A stretch of 64,000 nt of DNA, from contig NC_135187.1 in assembly GCF_041146795.1 (NCBI RefSeq), positions 5,839,556 through 5,903,555 of the forward strand, read 5' to 3'. A model generated the notes under the pieces. That model worked only from the letters and a program-made list of their open reading frames with translations. It made no database searches and had not been told where the DNA came from. The DNA comes from Maylandia zebra (lineage: Eukaryota; Chordata; Actinopteri; Cichliformes; Cichlidae). Both the position numbers and the translations under genes were made by a program. The number at the start of each line of letters is the position of its first letter. Position 1 is the stretch's first letter. This document shows, piece by piece, positions 20,821-31,545 of the stretch.

Positions 20821-23610
20821 TTAGTGGTTTGTGTCCAGAAAGTCATTTTCAAGTGCTTTAATCACAGAAGCAGGCGTGACAGATGGCAGCTCCTTTACTG
20901 TGACACGATGACAGATCCCTGCTGCTCCCATCGAACTTTTCCATGGCTTAATGGCTCCCACGATACTCCACCCTAAGTCTGTTTTTATTGCATAGGGATC
21001 ATAATCCTTTCCTGGTATGACTTCCCTTGGCTTTAGCGCTCTTGCACAGTCGTAACCGATGAGAAGAGCTATAGGACAGTCCAAGAGATCTGGCATTTCA
21101 TTTGCAATGCTAAGTAGATGGGGCCCCTTTTTTGCTGTCTCTCGAGTTGGAATAGTGTGTTTCTCCAATGGAATGTACTCTTGAGTGTAAGTTGGTGGCA
21201 AGTCAATGTACTTTTCTGAGTTGTACCCTCTTACCCTCAGTCCATCCACTCTTTGACTAGGTACAATCGAACCCCTGTCAGTCATTGTTGTCAGCTTTAG
21301 CTTCACTGGTTCCCTGCTTGCCTGTATCTTTTCACAAATATCTTGGTCAATAAATGTGTTGCTGCGCTGGGTGTCTAGCAGAGCATAAACCAATGTCTCT
21401 TGATTCTTCGCTGATGAAGAAAGCCACACTGGAACGATCATTGAAGTGCAATCATTGTTGCCCACTCTCACACTGCACGATACGGTGGCTGCATTCTCCT
21501 CTTCTGATGGTGGTTCAGGTTCATCTCCCAGTGGAGGATCTTCATGGAGAGGAGAAGGGTGGCTTCGTCTGCAGACATTACATGTTGCTCTCTGTCGACA
21601 GTTTTTGGAAATGTGGCCGACTTGCAGACAAGCAAAGCACATATTGTTGTCCCTAATAAACTGTTTCTTTTCTTCAAGCGGCATTGCTGTAAACTTTGCA
21701 CATTTATAGATAAAATGATTTTGCTTGCAGCAGATACATTCAAGTTGCTGTTTGTTCTGAGTTGAGGAAGGGTTGGGTTTTGATTTTCTGTTGCTCTGAA
21801 CTGTAGTTGTGTTCTTCACATCTTTAGACCCATTTGCTGATGTCACCAGGACTCTGGCCTTCAGACGTTTTTGTTCTTTCTCAGGTTTTTCAAATGTGTT
21901 TTTTAAGGCAAACAGAGAAGAAACTGGATTACATGCTATACGCGCCTCTTCAGCCACAAAGTCTGCAAATTCTGCAAACCCTGGATATGCCTTTTCTTCA
22001 TCCAGTAATTTTGTGACATAACGATTCCAGCGGGTTGTGGCCCAGTCAGGAAGTTTCAGCAATATTTTTTGATTTTCTTCACAATCATCTAAAACCTTGA
22101 GGCCTTGGACGTGGGGCATAGCATTCTTACAAGAAATGAGGAAATCACTAAACTCTCTCAATTTAAGTGACTCCTTTGGACCAATCTTTGGCCAACTACT
22201 TAGTTTTCCCCTAAAGGCTCTTTGAACTACAAATGGGTGTCCATAGCGTTTGTTCAGAGCATCCCAAGCTTGTTTGTAAGCTTCCTCGTCACTTCGATAA
22301 AATGTCCCTTCTAAAACACAGAGAGCTTCTCCACCAATGTACTTCTTCAAGTAGAACAGCTTATGGGCTGAATCTGTGCAGCCAGTCTCGATAAGCGCCT
22401 TAAAGCAAGTGCTCCACTCAACAAATTTAAGTGGGTCTCCTGTAAATGTAAACGCCTCTGGCACTGGGAGTCTAGACATTACTAAGGACTCTTTTAATGC
22501 CTGCACCAGAGAGAGCTCACTTTCTTTTGGCACCACTTGAGTATCATAGTGAGGGGCGTGAACACTTTGTGAGGTCAGGATGAATTTACCTTCAGAGTGA
22601 GGAGGTGCAGTGCTCTGAGGAACTTGGGTGCATGGGGGACTGCTAAGTGGTTTAGGAAGCTGGCTGAAAGACAAAGTACTCCTTACTTCACAATTTCTTA
22701 TTTCAGCATTCATTTTTGATTCCTCTTCAGCATATACATTGTATTCTGCCTGAATGACCTCAAGATCTCTTTGATTTTCCAACATTTTCAATTGCTCTTG
22801 TTGAGCTAATATCTCCTTTCTCCGGGCAGATATTTCCATTTCTCTGTTTATTTCAGCTTGCTTTGACGCCAGTCGTGCTGCTGCCTCTGCTTTGCTTGCA
22901 GATACATGACTTCCTTGCTGACTATGGCTGTGCTGGCTATTTCTTCCAGCTCTAGACACAGTTGAGCCATAAATTGATTCTGCACCTTCTCTTTGGAGTA
23001 ACTGAAGGAGTGATTCTTTTACAGCTCCTGCATCAAACTCTTTGTCAACATCTGCATAACGCCTTTTCAGAAGTATCATCATCTCAGCAGAAACTGAAGT
23101 ACAGCTATCCATCTTTCTTCTCATATCTTGAGATGGTGTAGTCAGTGCACGTAAAGCCACATAATCTTGCTGTAGGTCTAACTCACATTTTTCTACTGAC
23201 TTGATCATTTCAGCTAATTCTGCTTTAGAACATTCTTCTTTAAGTTTGGACCTAGTGAGCTGAATTTCTGCCTTAAAGTTTAAATATGTTGACATAAACT
23301 TTCTTTCTTTGCTTGTTATCTCTGTCTGTTTAAACTCACGCATTTTTTCTGTTAGTTGCCTTTGACGGTCTGTCCGTCTCACCTCTGCGTCAGGTTTAGA
23401 TGATGGCTGAGGCAGCCCTATTTTGTGTATTTCAAGGTCTCCATGAATTTCTCCTATGCGTGCTTCAACTTCTTCTCTTTCTGCATCTTCAAGTTCAGAT
23501 TCTAATTTCTTTTCTAACTGTGCCTTTTCATCTTCTAAGGCTATAAGTATTTGCTCAAGGATATGAGTTTCTTGTGTACTCTGCTCCATTACAATGTTTT
23601 GAACCAACAA
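20821..23610 (-). CDS. BEL/Pao-type gag-protease polyprotein, pol truncated
   Basis: A 929-codon frame without stops. Residues about 1-310 are charged and coiled-coil like (Gag N-terminus). About 385-560 hold a DUF1759-type capsid region (PEAFTFTGDPLKFVEWSTCF, YIGGEAL). Near 630-690 are zinc-knuckle motifs: CICCKQNHFIYKC (CX2CX3HX4C) and CFACLQVGHISKNC (CX2CX4HX4C), then a Cys/His-rich CNVCRRSHPSPLH. A retropepsin-like segment follows, VYALLDTQRSNTFIDQDI, with DTQ where most aspartic proteases have DTG or DSG. The end (GWSIVGAI, VIKALENDFLDTNH) is the usual join to reverse transcriptase in this superfamily, but a stop follows at once and no RT, RNase H or integrase is present. The long intact frame implies recent insertion. 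Confidence 0.8.
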   Translation of the reverse strand: MLVQNIVMEQSTQETHILEQILIALEDEKAQLEKKLESELEDAEREEVEARIGEIHGDLEIHKIGLPQPSSKPDAEVRRTDRQRQLTEKMREFKQTEITSKERKFMSTYLNFKAEIQLTRSKLKEECSKAELAEMIKSVEKCELDLQQDYVALRALTTPSQDMRRKMDSCTSVSAEMMILLKRRYADVDKEFDAGAVKESLLQLLQREGAESIYGSTVSRAGRNSQHSHSQQGSHVSASKAEAAARLASKQAEINREMEISARRKEILAQQEQLKMLENQRDLEVIQAEYNVYAEEESKMNAEIRNCEVRSTLSFSQLPKPLSSPPCTQVPQSTAPPHSEGKFILTSQSVHAPHYDTQVVPKESELSLVQALKESLVMSRLPVPEAFTFTGDPLKFVEWSTCFKALIETGCTDSAHKLFYLKKYIGGEALCVLEGTFYRSDEEAYKQAWDALNKRYGHPFVVQRAFRGKLSSWPKIGPKESLKLREFSDFLISCKNAMPHVQGLKVLDDCEENQKILLKLPDWATTRWNRYVTKLLDEEKAYPGFAEFADFVAEEARIACNPVSSLFALKNTFEKPEKEQKRLKARVLVTSANGSKDVKNTTTVQSNRKSKPNPSSTQNKQQLECICCKQNHFIYKCAKFTAMPLEEKKQFIRDNNMCFACLQVGHISKNCRQRATCNVCRRSHPSPLHEDPPLGDEPEPPSEEENAATVSCSVRVGNNDCTSMIVPVWLSSSAKNQETLVYALLDTQRSNTFIDQDICEKIQASREPVKLKLTTMTDRGSIVPSQRVDGLRVRGYNSEKYIDLPPTYTQEYIPLEKHTIPTRETAKKGPHLLSIANEMPDLLDCPIALLIGYDCARALKPREVIPGKDYDPYAIKTDLGWSIVGAIKPWKSSMGAAGICHRVTVKELPSVTPASVIKALENDFLDTNH

Positions 23611-24290
23611 CTTAGAACAATAAAAGGAAACTTACCCAGAGTACACTACCTTAAATCTCAAACAGCACAGTAATAAACTTTCAATAAATGAACAAATGTA
23701 CAATATCTACACCATACAATATTCTCTTTGGCTTTTTCTTAGATCTCTTTATGCAGTTAAAACCTTTCGCTGATGTAAGAACTCACAGTCTACTCTTCCA
23801 CGTGGGCTGCCGTCTTGGAAGAATGGCGTGCAGGGCTCTGGCTGCTCGCTCGATAACAGGCCACGTTTTTCACTGTAACTGCTCCTGAAGGTTTTTTATG
23901 TTCGAAGTAGAATAAAGGGCCATGCTCCAACTGATGTTCAGCCAGTATTTTAATCTTCTTTTCACCAGCAAACACCGTGAAAAACTATGGTGAAATGATC
24001 AATGAAAAACACGGATATTACATCAGCAGAACAAAAATTACAACTCAAATAAAACATACACACAAACTAAATGCACCAACATACCGTGTGCGCCTTTCTA
24101 CTGAACATTCATGAGCAATTGTAGTCCATATCTTCTATATTTCCACCCTTTACACAGGCCAGCATTCTCTTTCTGGCTCGAGCCTTCAGTCTCTGGTGGT
24201 GACACGTGCGCTTAATTGAGCCTCACCCCAAAGCATGCGCACCACAAAGCGCCACACTCAGGCCCACCAGTAGGTGGCGACAACACAACA
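23611..24290 (-). mobile_element. probable 5-prime LTR/leader of the BEL/Pao element
   Basis: Upstream of the gag start on the minus strand is about 0.7 kb with a TGTTGTGTTG start at 24,290 and a GGTAAGTTT donor-like site near 23,636. LTR end, PBS and target duplication could not be fixed because the second LTR is absent. Confidence 0.35.
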
Positions 24291-25156
24291 TGAATCCAGA
24301 TTAAACACCAAATTTTGAACATTGCAATCACATAATAATTACATTTCAATGCGACGGCTACAGTACTGTTGTGTGGATGTTGTTAAGTGAGATACAATTT
24401 CAAGGGGTTTTCCAGCAGTAAGAGACACTGACATCGGACATCCACTGTGGACAATATGGTGAAATTCTCAGTGAACTACTATTATCATTTAGTATCTATA
24501 TCTAGTATCTGTTTCTTGTGACAGATTGTCCATTAGAAAAACACTTCTTTTGGTTTGCATTTTATTTAGTTTGAAGTCATTTCCATTTTTGAAACAGTTA
24601 ATGCTGCGCTGTGTAATTGAGTACACTAAGTGAATACAGGAAACTAGATATGTCTCTTCAATTTGGCATTGTTTCTTTGTCTTTCCTCTTTTAAGATTCT
24701 GTAAGATTTTTTTTCTGTAAGATTCTGAAAATTTTTATCTAGATGTTTTGGATAATTTTCTCAGCTTTACAATCATACTTCCAGATGTCAGCAGAAAATC
24801 CCACTAAGTGGAGATGGAAATCAAGAAGTATGAGTAGTAATATGAGTACTCTATTATCGCCGCCCCCAACCTCACCACCCCACCGTGCGGGTTCATGTAC
24901 GTGCGTGTAAGCGTGCACCTGCCCCTATACAAGGTACCTTTGCTCGTCCATGTGCTCTCAGGGTCATATGAGTTCATATATGTTTAATTAGCATTTTATT
25001 TTATTCAAATCTCTAGGTGTTTTAATTAAACTACTTTTTATGGGTTGTGGGGATGTATTGGCATCGGGTTATGCAGACCATGTGTGTATCCAGTCACCTA
25101 GATATTTTGAAGTCTTTCCACTTCTGCTATTATTTTCAGTCATTAATTGAACTGTT
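24291..25156. other. no gene recognised
   Basis: Mixed AT-rich text with a GC-rich patch near 24,855-24,930. I see neither open frames of quality nor a repeat signature. Confidence 0.35.
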
Positions 25157-25997
25157 TCAGGGATATGTGGAGTCCAGAAAGTATATTAAGCCAGTGATGA
25201 ATTCAATACCATGACTCCCTCTGGGGCCACTTAGTGGATTAAATAGTTCTACCACTTGCTCCATCATAGGACCGTCCAGAGTAAATTTGATGTCTGGCAC
25301 AGCTATCCTCTCAGGCCAGTCAACCAGCAATCCCATCTCAACTGTCCCACGAGCACCACCACCACCACCAGAATCAGTACCTAAGCCCTGAGCAGCAGTC
25401 GTCTCACTCTCAGTGGCTGTCACACCACCATCAGCTGTCCCACCAATAGTCCCATTAGCAGCAGCTTCTCTGATCTGAAAGATGTCCTGCATGGCAGTTG
25501 AGGCTCGGCCCTGTTGCTCGAGGCTGCCTCAGACAAAAATCTGTAATGGGCTCAAGTGTCTCTCTGTCCGCAAGCCATGATTGTTCCACTATTGAGTGAA
25601 GTCTTTCAAATCTGTTGATCCTTGGGAGATAGATGTAATGGAGAGCCCAAAGGTGCATTTCATTGCCAGTGTCAATAATGCCTTCCTCCTCCAGGTGGTG
25701 AAATAAATCACAGTAGACATTGGTCATTCCTCTCAACAGATCCCCCCAGAGCCTCTCAATTCTCTGATTATGGGTACTCCTTCCTCTTAGGGCACTTCCA
25801 TGATCAAAGCCTCTGAAAATGTTCATCATCAGGCAGACAGCATTGTTTTCACCTCCTCTGTCTGTCCTGACCCTTGAGGGTACACCATAGGATACCACGG
25901 CTCTGATGAAACTTGATAAAATGGTACTGCTACGGTTGTTGTTGGAGGCATGAAGGAAGACCACAAGACGACTGTATCCATCAATGACTATTCTCCA
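25157..25997 (-). pseudogene. integrase-core (rve-like DDE) protein fragment, frameshifted
   Basis: Exon starts after a TTTTAG acceptor at about 25,998: WRIVIDGYSRLVVFLHASNN, then VPSRVRTDRGGENN and STHNQRIERLWGDLLRGMTN. The three acidic residues (IDG, TDRG, IERLW) fit an integrase-type D,D35E core: 34 residues lie between the second Asp and the Glu. The following LWALHYIYLPRINRFERL and a C-terminal tail in another frame (25,157-25,492, ending NPLSGPRGSHGIEFITG) show one frameshift near 25,480. No zinc-binding N-terminal exon is seen upstream. Such integrase-core proteins are repeated in fish genomes, probably as a transposon (Ginger-like is one possibility) or a domesticated derivative. Confidence 0.6.
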
Positions 25998-26200
25998 CCT
26001 AAAACCGTTGTCCAAAAGAAGAAATGTATCATTTATGCTTTGTTATTGAGACAATGGAAAATACACTCTTAATTGATTTACATGGCACTATTGCATGTCA
26101 AGTTTGAATTTTGCTCTGTATGTTGCTTGTGCTCTCTCTGTGTTCTCTTATCTTCCCCACCAAAGTGCTTCACAACAAGGTTAAAACATAATATATAACA

Positions 26201-26634
26201 TGTAGCGACTTCCACAGTCGCTAGAGGCCAGGGATGGAGCCTGCCTATTTGCCTGATGCACTGTCAACTTTACGCAATAATGCGAGAGGTGGAATTGTTT
26301 GCTTGTTTATTAAAATGCTTTGAGAGTTTACAGAGTAATGTCATCGGCTCCTGATTCAGACTCTTACAACGTCACAGGCTCTAATATAACGAAGCGAAAC
26401 ATGTTGTGCAGCGGTCAACAAAAACTACGGCTACCCAGCCCTCCTCTCTGTCAAAATCAAAACCCGTGAATGACAGACTGACAACGCCCATTTATGTCAC
26501 CGCTAGCACCCACGTGACTCCCATAACAACCAAACAAATAAAAACCCAGTGATCATCAAAATTCAATACATTCAATTATGGCTTCTACATAACAAAAAGG
26601 GCTATAACAGAGTACAACCCCCCCCCCAAAAAAA
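26201..26634 (-). mobile_element. LTR with adjacent polypurine tract, minus orientation
   Basis: On the minus strand a CCTTTTTTTGGGGGGGGGGT tract (26,617-26,634) precedes TGTACTCTGTTATAGCCC, and the block ends GGAAGTCGCTACA at 26,201 (TGTA...TACA). This is the PPT-LTR arrangement of a retroelement 3-prime end, about 416 bp long. No internal genes follow at higher coordinates. A target duplication was not found. Confidence 0.55.
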
Positions 26635-26859
26635 GGACAGACAAAATAAGAAATAAAACATTAGAGAATAGCTTAGAAGATAAAATTACTGGGTATTCAT
26701 AAATATAAGGTGGGGATATTTATACACTGGAACATTAGTAGAAGATAAATAACATAAGGGTAAAATATAGGGGATGTGCACTAACTGAAAACGTACAGTC
26801 AAACAGGTACATTTTCGTAAGTTTTTATTGTATTGTATTGTATCACTTCAAGAATGAAA

Positions 26860-27331
26860 ACAGTCTTTGAGGGAGAGGCGGTGAGTAACCAGGTTAGTTA
26901 GATGGTACGAGCTGGCTGACCTGAGTTCCGCAGGATTCGAATAGTGTGTTATGGCTGGAGGTAGTGATAGCGCACTTGAAGCTGACGCTCCGGCGTGTGT
27001 CAAAAAAACAACACACTGCTTCAGAAGCACTGTGTTGAGGCTTAATTTGTTTGACCAGAGTTACGTGATCAGTGACGTCCGACGTTTCATTTAGAGCATA
27101 CCTGCTTCGGTACCTGATTCGATGTTTTATATGGAAGTGAATCATTCGTGGGATTTGTGGAGTGTTTTGAGGGTGAGAGATAGTAAATCATGGATCATTC
27201 TATTGAGAGATATGGAGCCAGCGAGGAAGAGGGGAGGTTCTCTCATGTGGGAGTATTTTGAGTTGATTTTGGTCAATTGTTTGGGTTTGCCTGCTGTGTT
27301 TTCTTGTTGTTTGCTTTTGTTTTGTATGTGA
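26860..27331 (+). pseudogene. 5-prime fragment of a BED-finger hAT transposase gene
   Basis: ATG at 27,212 starts MEPARKRGGSLMWEYFEL, closely matching the first exon of the better preserved gene at 36,655 (MEPAKKRRMSSPVWEHFDL). The upstream 350 bp is probably its 5-prime region. No further exons follow. Confidence 0.55.
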
Positions 27332-27339
27332 AAAACTTA

Positions 27340-28690
27340 AAATGTCTTAACAAAAATCTGCTTTTCATAATACAACTATCACTAAATAATTTTAGAAAGA
27401 CTTAAATTTGACTCTTAAATTAAATATAATAAAAAACAATTAATTTTTGTAAAATAATCTTAGAATGTTATTCAACAATATGTGCAACAAATTAATTTGT
27501 TTTTTCTTTTTAGCTGATAGTCTGTGGGACCCAGGAAGACTGTATACCTGCATCTTTACCAACTTGCATTGTAGTTTCTGTGTGCTCCAGCCTCTTCTGT
27601 TCTATGTGAGAGGATTTTTTTCTAAGGAGGGAGAAATTATTTTCAAGAAAACATACAGTCTCAGCCGTTGCACAGTGGAACAAATTCTCTTCTTAAAAAC
27701 AGCCAAACAGGATGCCCTTAAATGTATCATGTTTTTACTTTACAAGTTCAGAAGCCTTTTTCCTTTCCAGTTCACAATCAAGTCTACCCCTAGCTTAAAA
27801 AAAAATATATATATAAGAAAATTGGCCTAATATTATATTATTCATAAGCATACATGTCCAGCTGTCCAGTGATTAATTGCATAAGTATCTGGAGACAGGA
27901 CCTCACAGCAAAGCATACTCCATAATGTGTTGTACATTTTTATATGTATATTATATGTATTTTTCATCTATTGTATTTACCAACATCAAGAAGTCAAAAG
28001 CAAAGAAAGACCACACCATGGCACAACTGTTTTTAACACAAGCGTCAATGCTTCAAAAAGCTTCATTTGGCTATCACTAGCTGGAGGGCAGGCAGGTGAG
28101 GCTCAGAGAGATTTTCAGAGTGAGGTGATATTCCAAGAGCAGCTGTAGCCAAAGGCAAGTGTTGAGAGTCCAGTAGAGCTGGCACAGGAAAACAAGGTAA
28201 GTAACACATTAGGAAATAGTAACGTGGATCATTGGAGTTTGTCAACTACTCCAAGTTGTTAACTAAGTGATGGTGAAGGAGAGTCAACGTGGAGCTTAAA
28301 TCTCTCAGCCTGATTGCTTAGAATCAGATCCAGGTGCATGGAGCTGCTGGGGAAGCCAAGAGGCGGACACCAGAGAAGCTCAGGAACCTGACGGAAATTT
28401 CTAGACACTCACCCGGATCATGACACTCTGCGAGTCTCTGTTGGGTCTTTGTTTCCACAAGCCCCGCTAGTTTATAGACTTATTCCTCATGAAGAATGCA
28501 AGACATAACAGAACATCTTCAACCGGTTTTTCACTCGCTAACGAGGGAAGTTTTGGTCAAGAACCAGCTCTTGAAGCCCAAATCCTTCAAAGAGCAGCTT
28601 CCCTCGCAGCTATTTATTGACAAACTGTTACAATACACATCACAGCAAAAGCACCGCCCTCTGTAAAAAAACCCTTGGTTACAAAAACAA
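27340..28690. other. no supported gene
   Basis: Short frames only (for example 27,465-27,830), without family features and rich in hydrophobic or Cys codons as expected from AT-rich noise. Confidence 0.35.
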
Positions 28691-28693
28691 GGC

Positions 28694-28695
<2 letters not shown>

Positions 28696-28742
<47 letters not shown>
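28696..28742. repeat. (TG)n microsatellite
   Basis: More than twenty uninterrupted TG units. Confidence 0.95.
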
Positions 28743-28746
<4 letters not shown>

Positions 28747-28977
28747 ATATGCTGAATGTTTTTAGGGAGTAGTGATGAATGCCAGCATTAATATGTTCTA
28801 CACTGTTCCACATGAGCAAAATCTTTATCCAAAATTTAGTTCACAGCTAGGGAGTTCAAAAGTTTGTGTTATGAAAACAGCTACAAAGATCGGCAGCACT
28901 GTACTTATCAATTACACAGATGCTTCTCACATCATCAGTTTACTGTCATATAATAATTTCTCTGTGGCTCTGAGACT

Positions 28978-29420
28978 TACCAACACATTCTCACTCCCAA
29001 GTCATCAAATGTGTGACGCATGGTCAGGCTCCCTCTGCTTCACTTATCGACGCGCCGGGTACCCCCCTAGCGTCGAGAACTGACGTGCAGGGTCCTCTTA
29101 TTGAATACTATGGAGCTCCCTAAACGTTGTTTATTGACGACAAGAGCCTGTTGTCCTAATATTTATATATCGCATTGTAGTGACGTATACTGAACACAAT
29201 AACTTATATAATGTAAACAACTACCTGAAAAACAGCAGATAAACTAAATAGAGGCTATTACTTTTGTATCGTTTATTGCATTGATGTAGGGCAGTGGTTC
29301 CCCAACTTTTTTTGCTAGGCCCCCCTTTGTTTTACAAGAAAAATGTTCACGACCCCCCCCCCTTCTCGCGCGTGCACGCGCGCACGCACACGCACGAACA
29401 CATCCTCCAACCACACATAC
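28978..29420. repeat. probable DNA-transposon remnants
   Basis: 28,978-29,100 (GTCAAATGTGTGACGCATGG ... GTCGAGAACTGACGTGCAGG) and 29,291-29,360 (GGCAGTGGTTCCCCAACTTT, C-rich tail) have the composition and CAGTGGTTCCC terminus typical of repeated hAT-like ends. No coding capacity. Confidence 0.4.
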
Positions 29421-29530
29421 CCATATTTTGCTCCATTGCGGTTTCTTTCACACCTCAAACATTTAGTAAACAATTAAGCAAATACAAGTAATCTGCAATA
29501 AATGACAGGTAGTAATAAAATAAACTACTA

Positions 29531-29720
29531 ACTCTTTTAAGTTACGTCCACACCTACACGGGTATTTTTGAAAACGCAGCTGTTTCGTCCAAACGTAAAC
29601 GGCGTTTCCTATCACCGAAAACGGAGATTTTTTTTAAAACTCATTTTTTCCCGTTTACGTGTGGACGAAGAATACAGAGTTCGTCACGCAACGTCAAAGG
29701 TGTGTGCCTTTTTTCACGTC
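29531..29720. repeat. partial MITE (ACGTCCACAC terminus)
   Basis: GTTACGTCCACACCTACACG at the left and CGTTTACGTGTGGACGAAG at the right form inverted ends around a T-rich centre. Confidence 0.5.
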
Positions 29721-30816
29721 ATGTTGTGCGCCACATTTACATGAGATGAATTGCAGAATGGGAGATAGAGACAAAATACTAGTGATGTGCGTATCGATCT
29801 TGAAATATTGATTCCTCCGATACCAGTCATTTATGTTCTAGAATCGATTCTCACATTAAAATATCGATATTTTAGTAATTTAGGGTAAATTTGTAATTTA
29901 TCATTAACAGGAACACAGTGGAAAGAAACTATAACATTCGGATTGTCTACATTCTAAGGAACTACTTCCTCTTCCGCCTTTCGTAGTCATGTGCGAAATA
30001 CGGCTGTATAAATGTATCGCAGCCCCTTGGCGCGCGCACTCACAACAATGGCTGAGCGTAATTGTGCGGACGTATTTTACCTCCACAAACAGCTGAGACG
30101 TGGTTTGCGATACATGTGGCAAAAAAGTGAGGTGTTGTGGCCATACTTTCCCAACCTTGAGACCTCAGAATTAGGGAGACATTTAAAAGGGCTTTTGGGG
30201 GATAAATACATTTTACAGTGTTTATTTATCGGATAAAATACGTTAAATGTCACCGTTATTATTGGCCGGCCCGGAAACAGCGGGGGTGTCCAAATTCAGA
30301 GGTTGCTTCCACCTGAGGACCCGGCCTTCGCGGTCTAAAGAAAGCCGGGTAGTACGTCGTGAGCTCCCTCAGTGAAGTGAAACTCTGCTGTCTGCTCCTT
30401 GCTATCTAAAATATAACAGGACACTGGCGTAAACTCTTGACCTCTCACACTTTGTTTAATTAGTTTTCTGTTTAACGTTTATTCAGCTGTGTGAAAACCC
30501 CGGAGGAACCCTCCCGAGGGATTAATAAAGTAAAATTTAATTTAAACTAATCTAATAACTTTAATCTCAGCCAAACCGATTTACTCATGAACAAATAAAA
30601 CACTGAAAAAGCCAAACAATAACATTTTTAAGTTATCAAAGTGACTTATATATCATGTTTAACTCGAGTAGTGAAAGACCGCGGGGGATTGAAGACGATG
30701 TGTCGGTCGGCTCAGATATTTGAAGTTTATGTTACCGGCACCAGACCTAGGGGAATCTGGACCGGCAGCAAGCGGCACACAGGCTAGAGAGCACTGTGTA
30801 GCCAAATATGAGCAAA

Positions 30817-30880
30817 CTGTGGATTAATAGAGAGGACACCGAAGTTAGCGTCTTGCTCAGGCCGGAGCTCATTTATTTCT
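30817..30880. repeat. 64-bp direct repeat, first unit
   Basis: CTGTGGATTAATAGAGAGGA ... GAGCTCATTTATTTCT, repeated at 31,482-31,545 with no difference that I can see. Confidence 0.85.
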
Positions 30881-31481
30881 CCACATATACACAATACAAA
30901 TCACACTAGACCATGCATTCTTCCCATAAAATAACAGAGTTCATAAACAAAAATAAAGTTACAAAAAGCATTCTCTCAAAAGCAAAATAAATACAAACTA
31001 ATTCAAAATGACTTTACATACTCACAACTTAAACAAAACACTCACAGTTAAAGCATAACAACATACCAAAATAACCCATCTCACATTCACACAACCTTTC
31101 CCCACATTCGCGCCATATACGCTATTACTTTTGAACATGGCGTCCCCTGAATGCAACACAACATGGCGGCAGACGACTGCAAACGTTGTTTCACCAACAA
31201 AAAGCTTTCCCCTTAATACATGTACTCAGTACTGCTTGGCTAACACTAAAACAAACACTACAACACATTTTCGGAAGTCGCAGGTTGCCACTGTCATAGC
31301 ATATACTTATAGTGCTACGTAGCATTATAGCATTATGCCGATGATACACTAATACTCATTACAACAAAATACCACAAAACAACATCATCACTCTCATCTC
31401 AAAATATAGCTGAACAGTTGTTACTCAACTTACATGACATTTAGAACCAGTTCGGTAACATAAAAGTTTGTTTGTCAGTAC

Positions 31482-31545
31482 CTGTGGATTAATAGAGAGG
31501 ACACCGAAGTTAGCGTCTTGCTCAGGCCGGAGCTCATTTATTTCT
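31482..31545. repeat. 64-bp direct repeat, second unit
   Basis: Second copy of the 30,817-30,880 unit inside the same LTR-like insertion. It may be a trace of recombination between two related LTRs. Confidence 0.85.
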
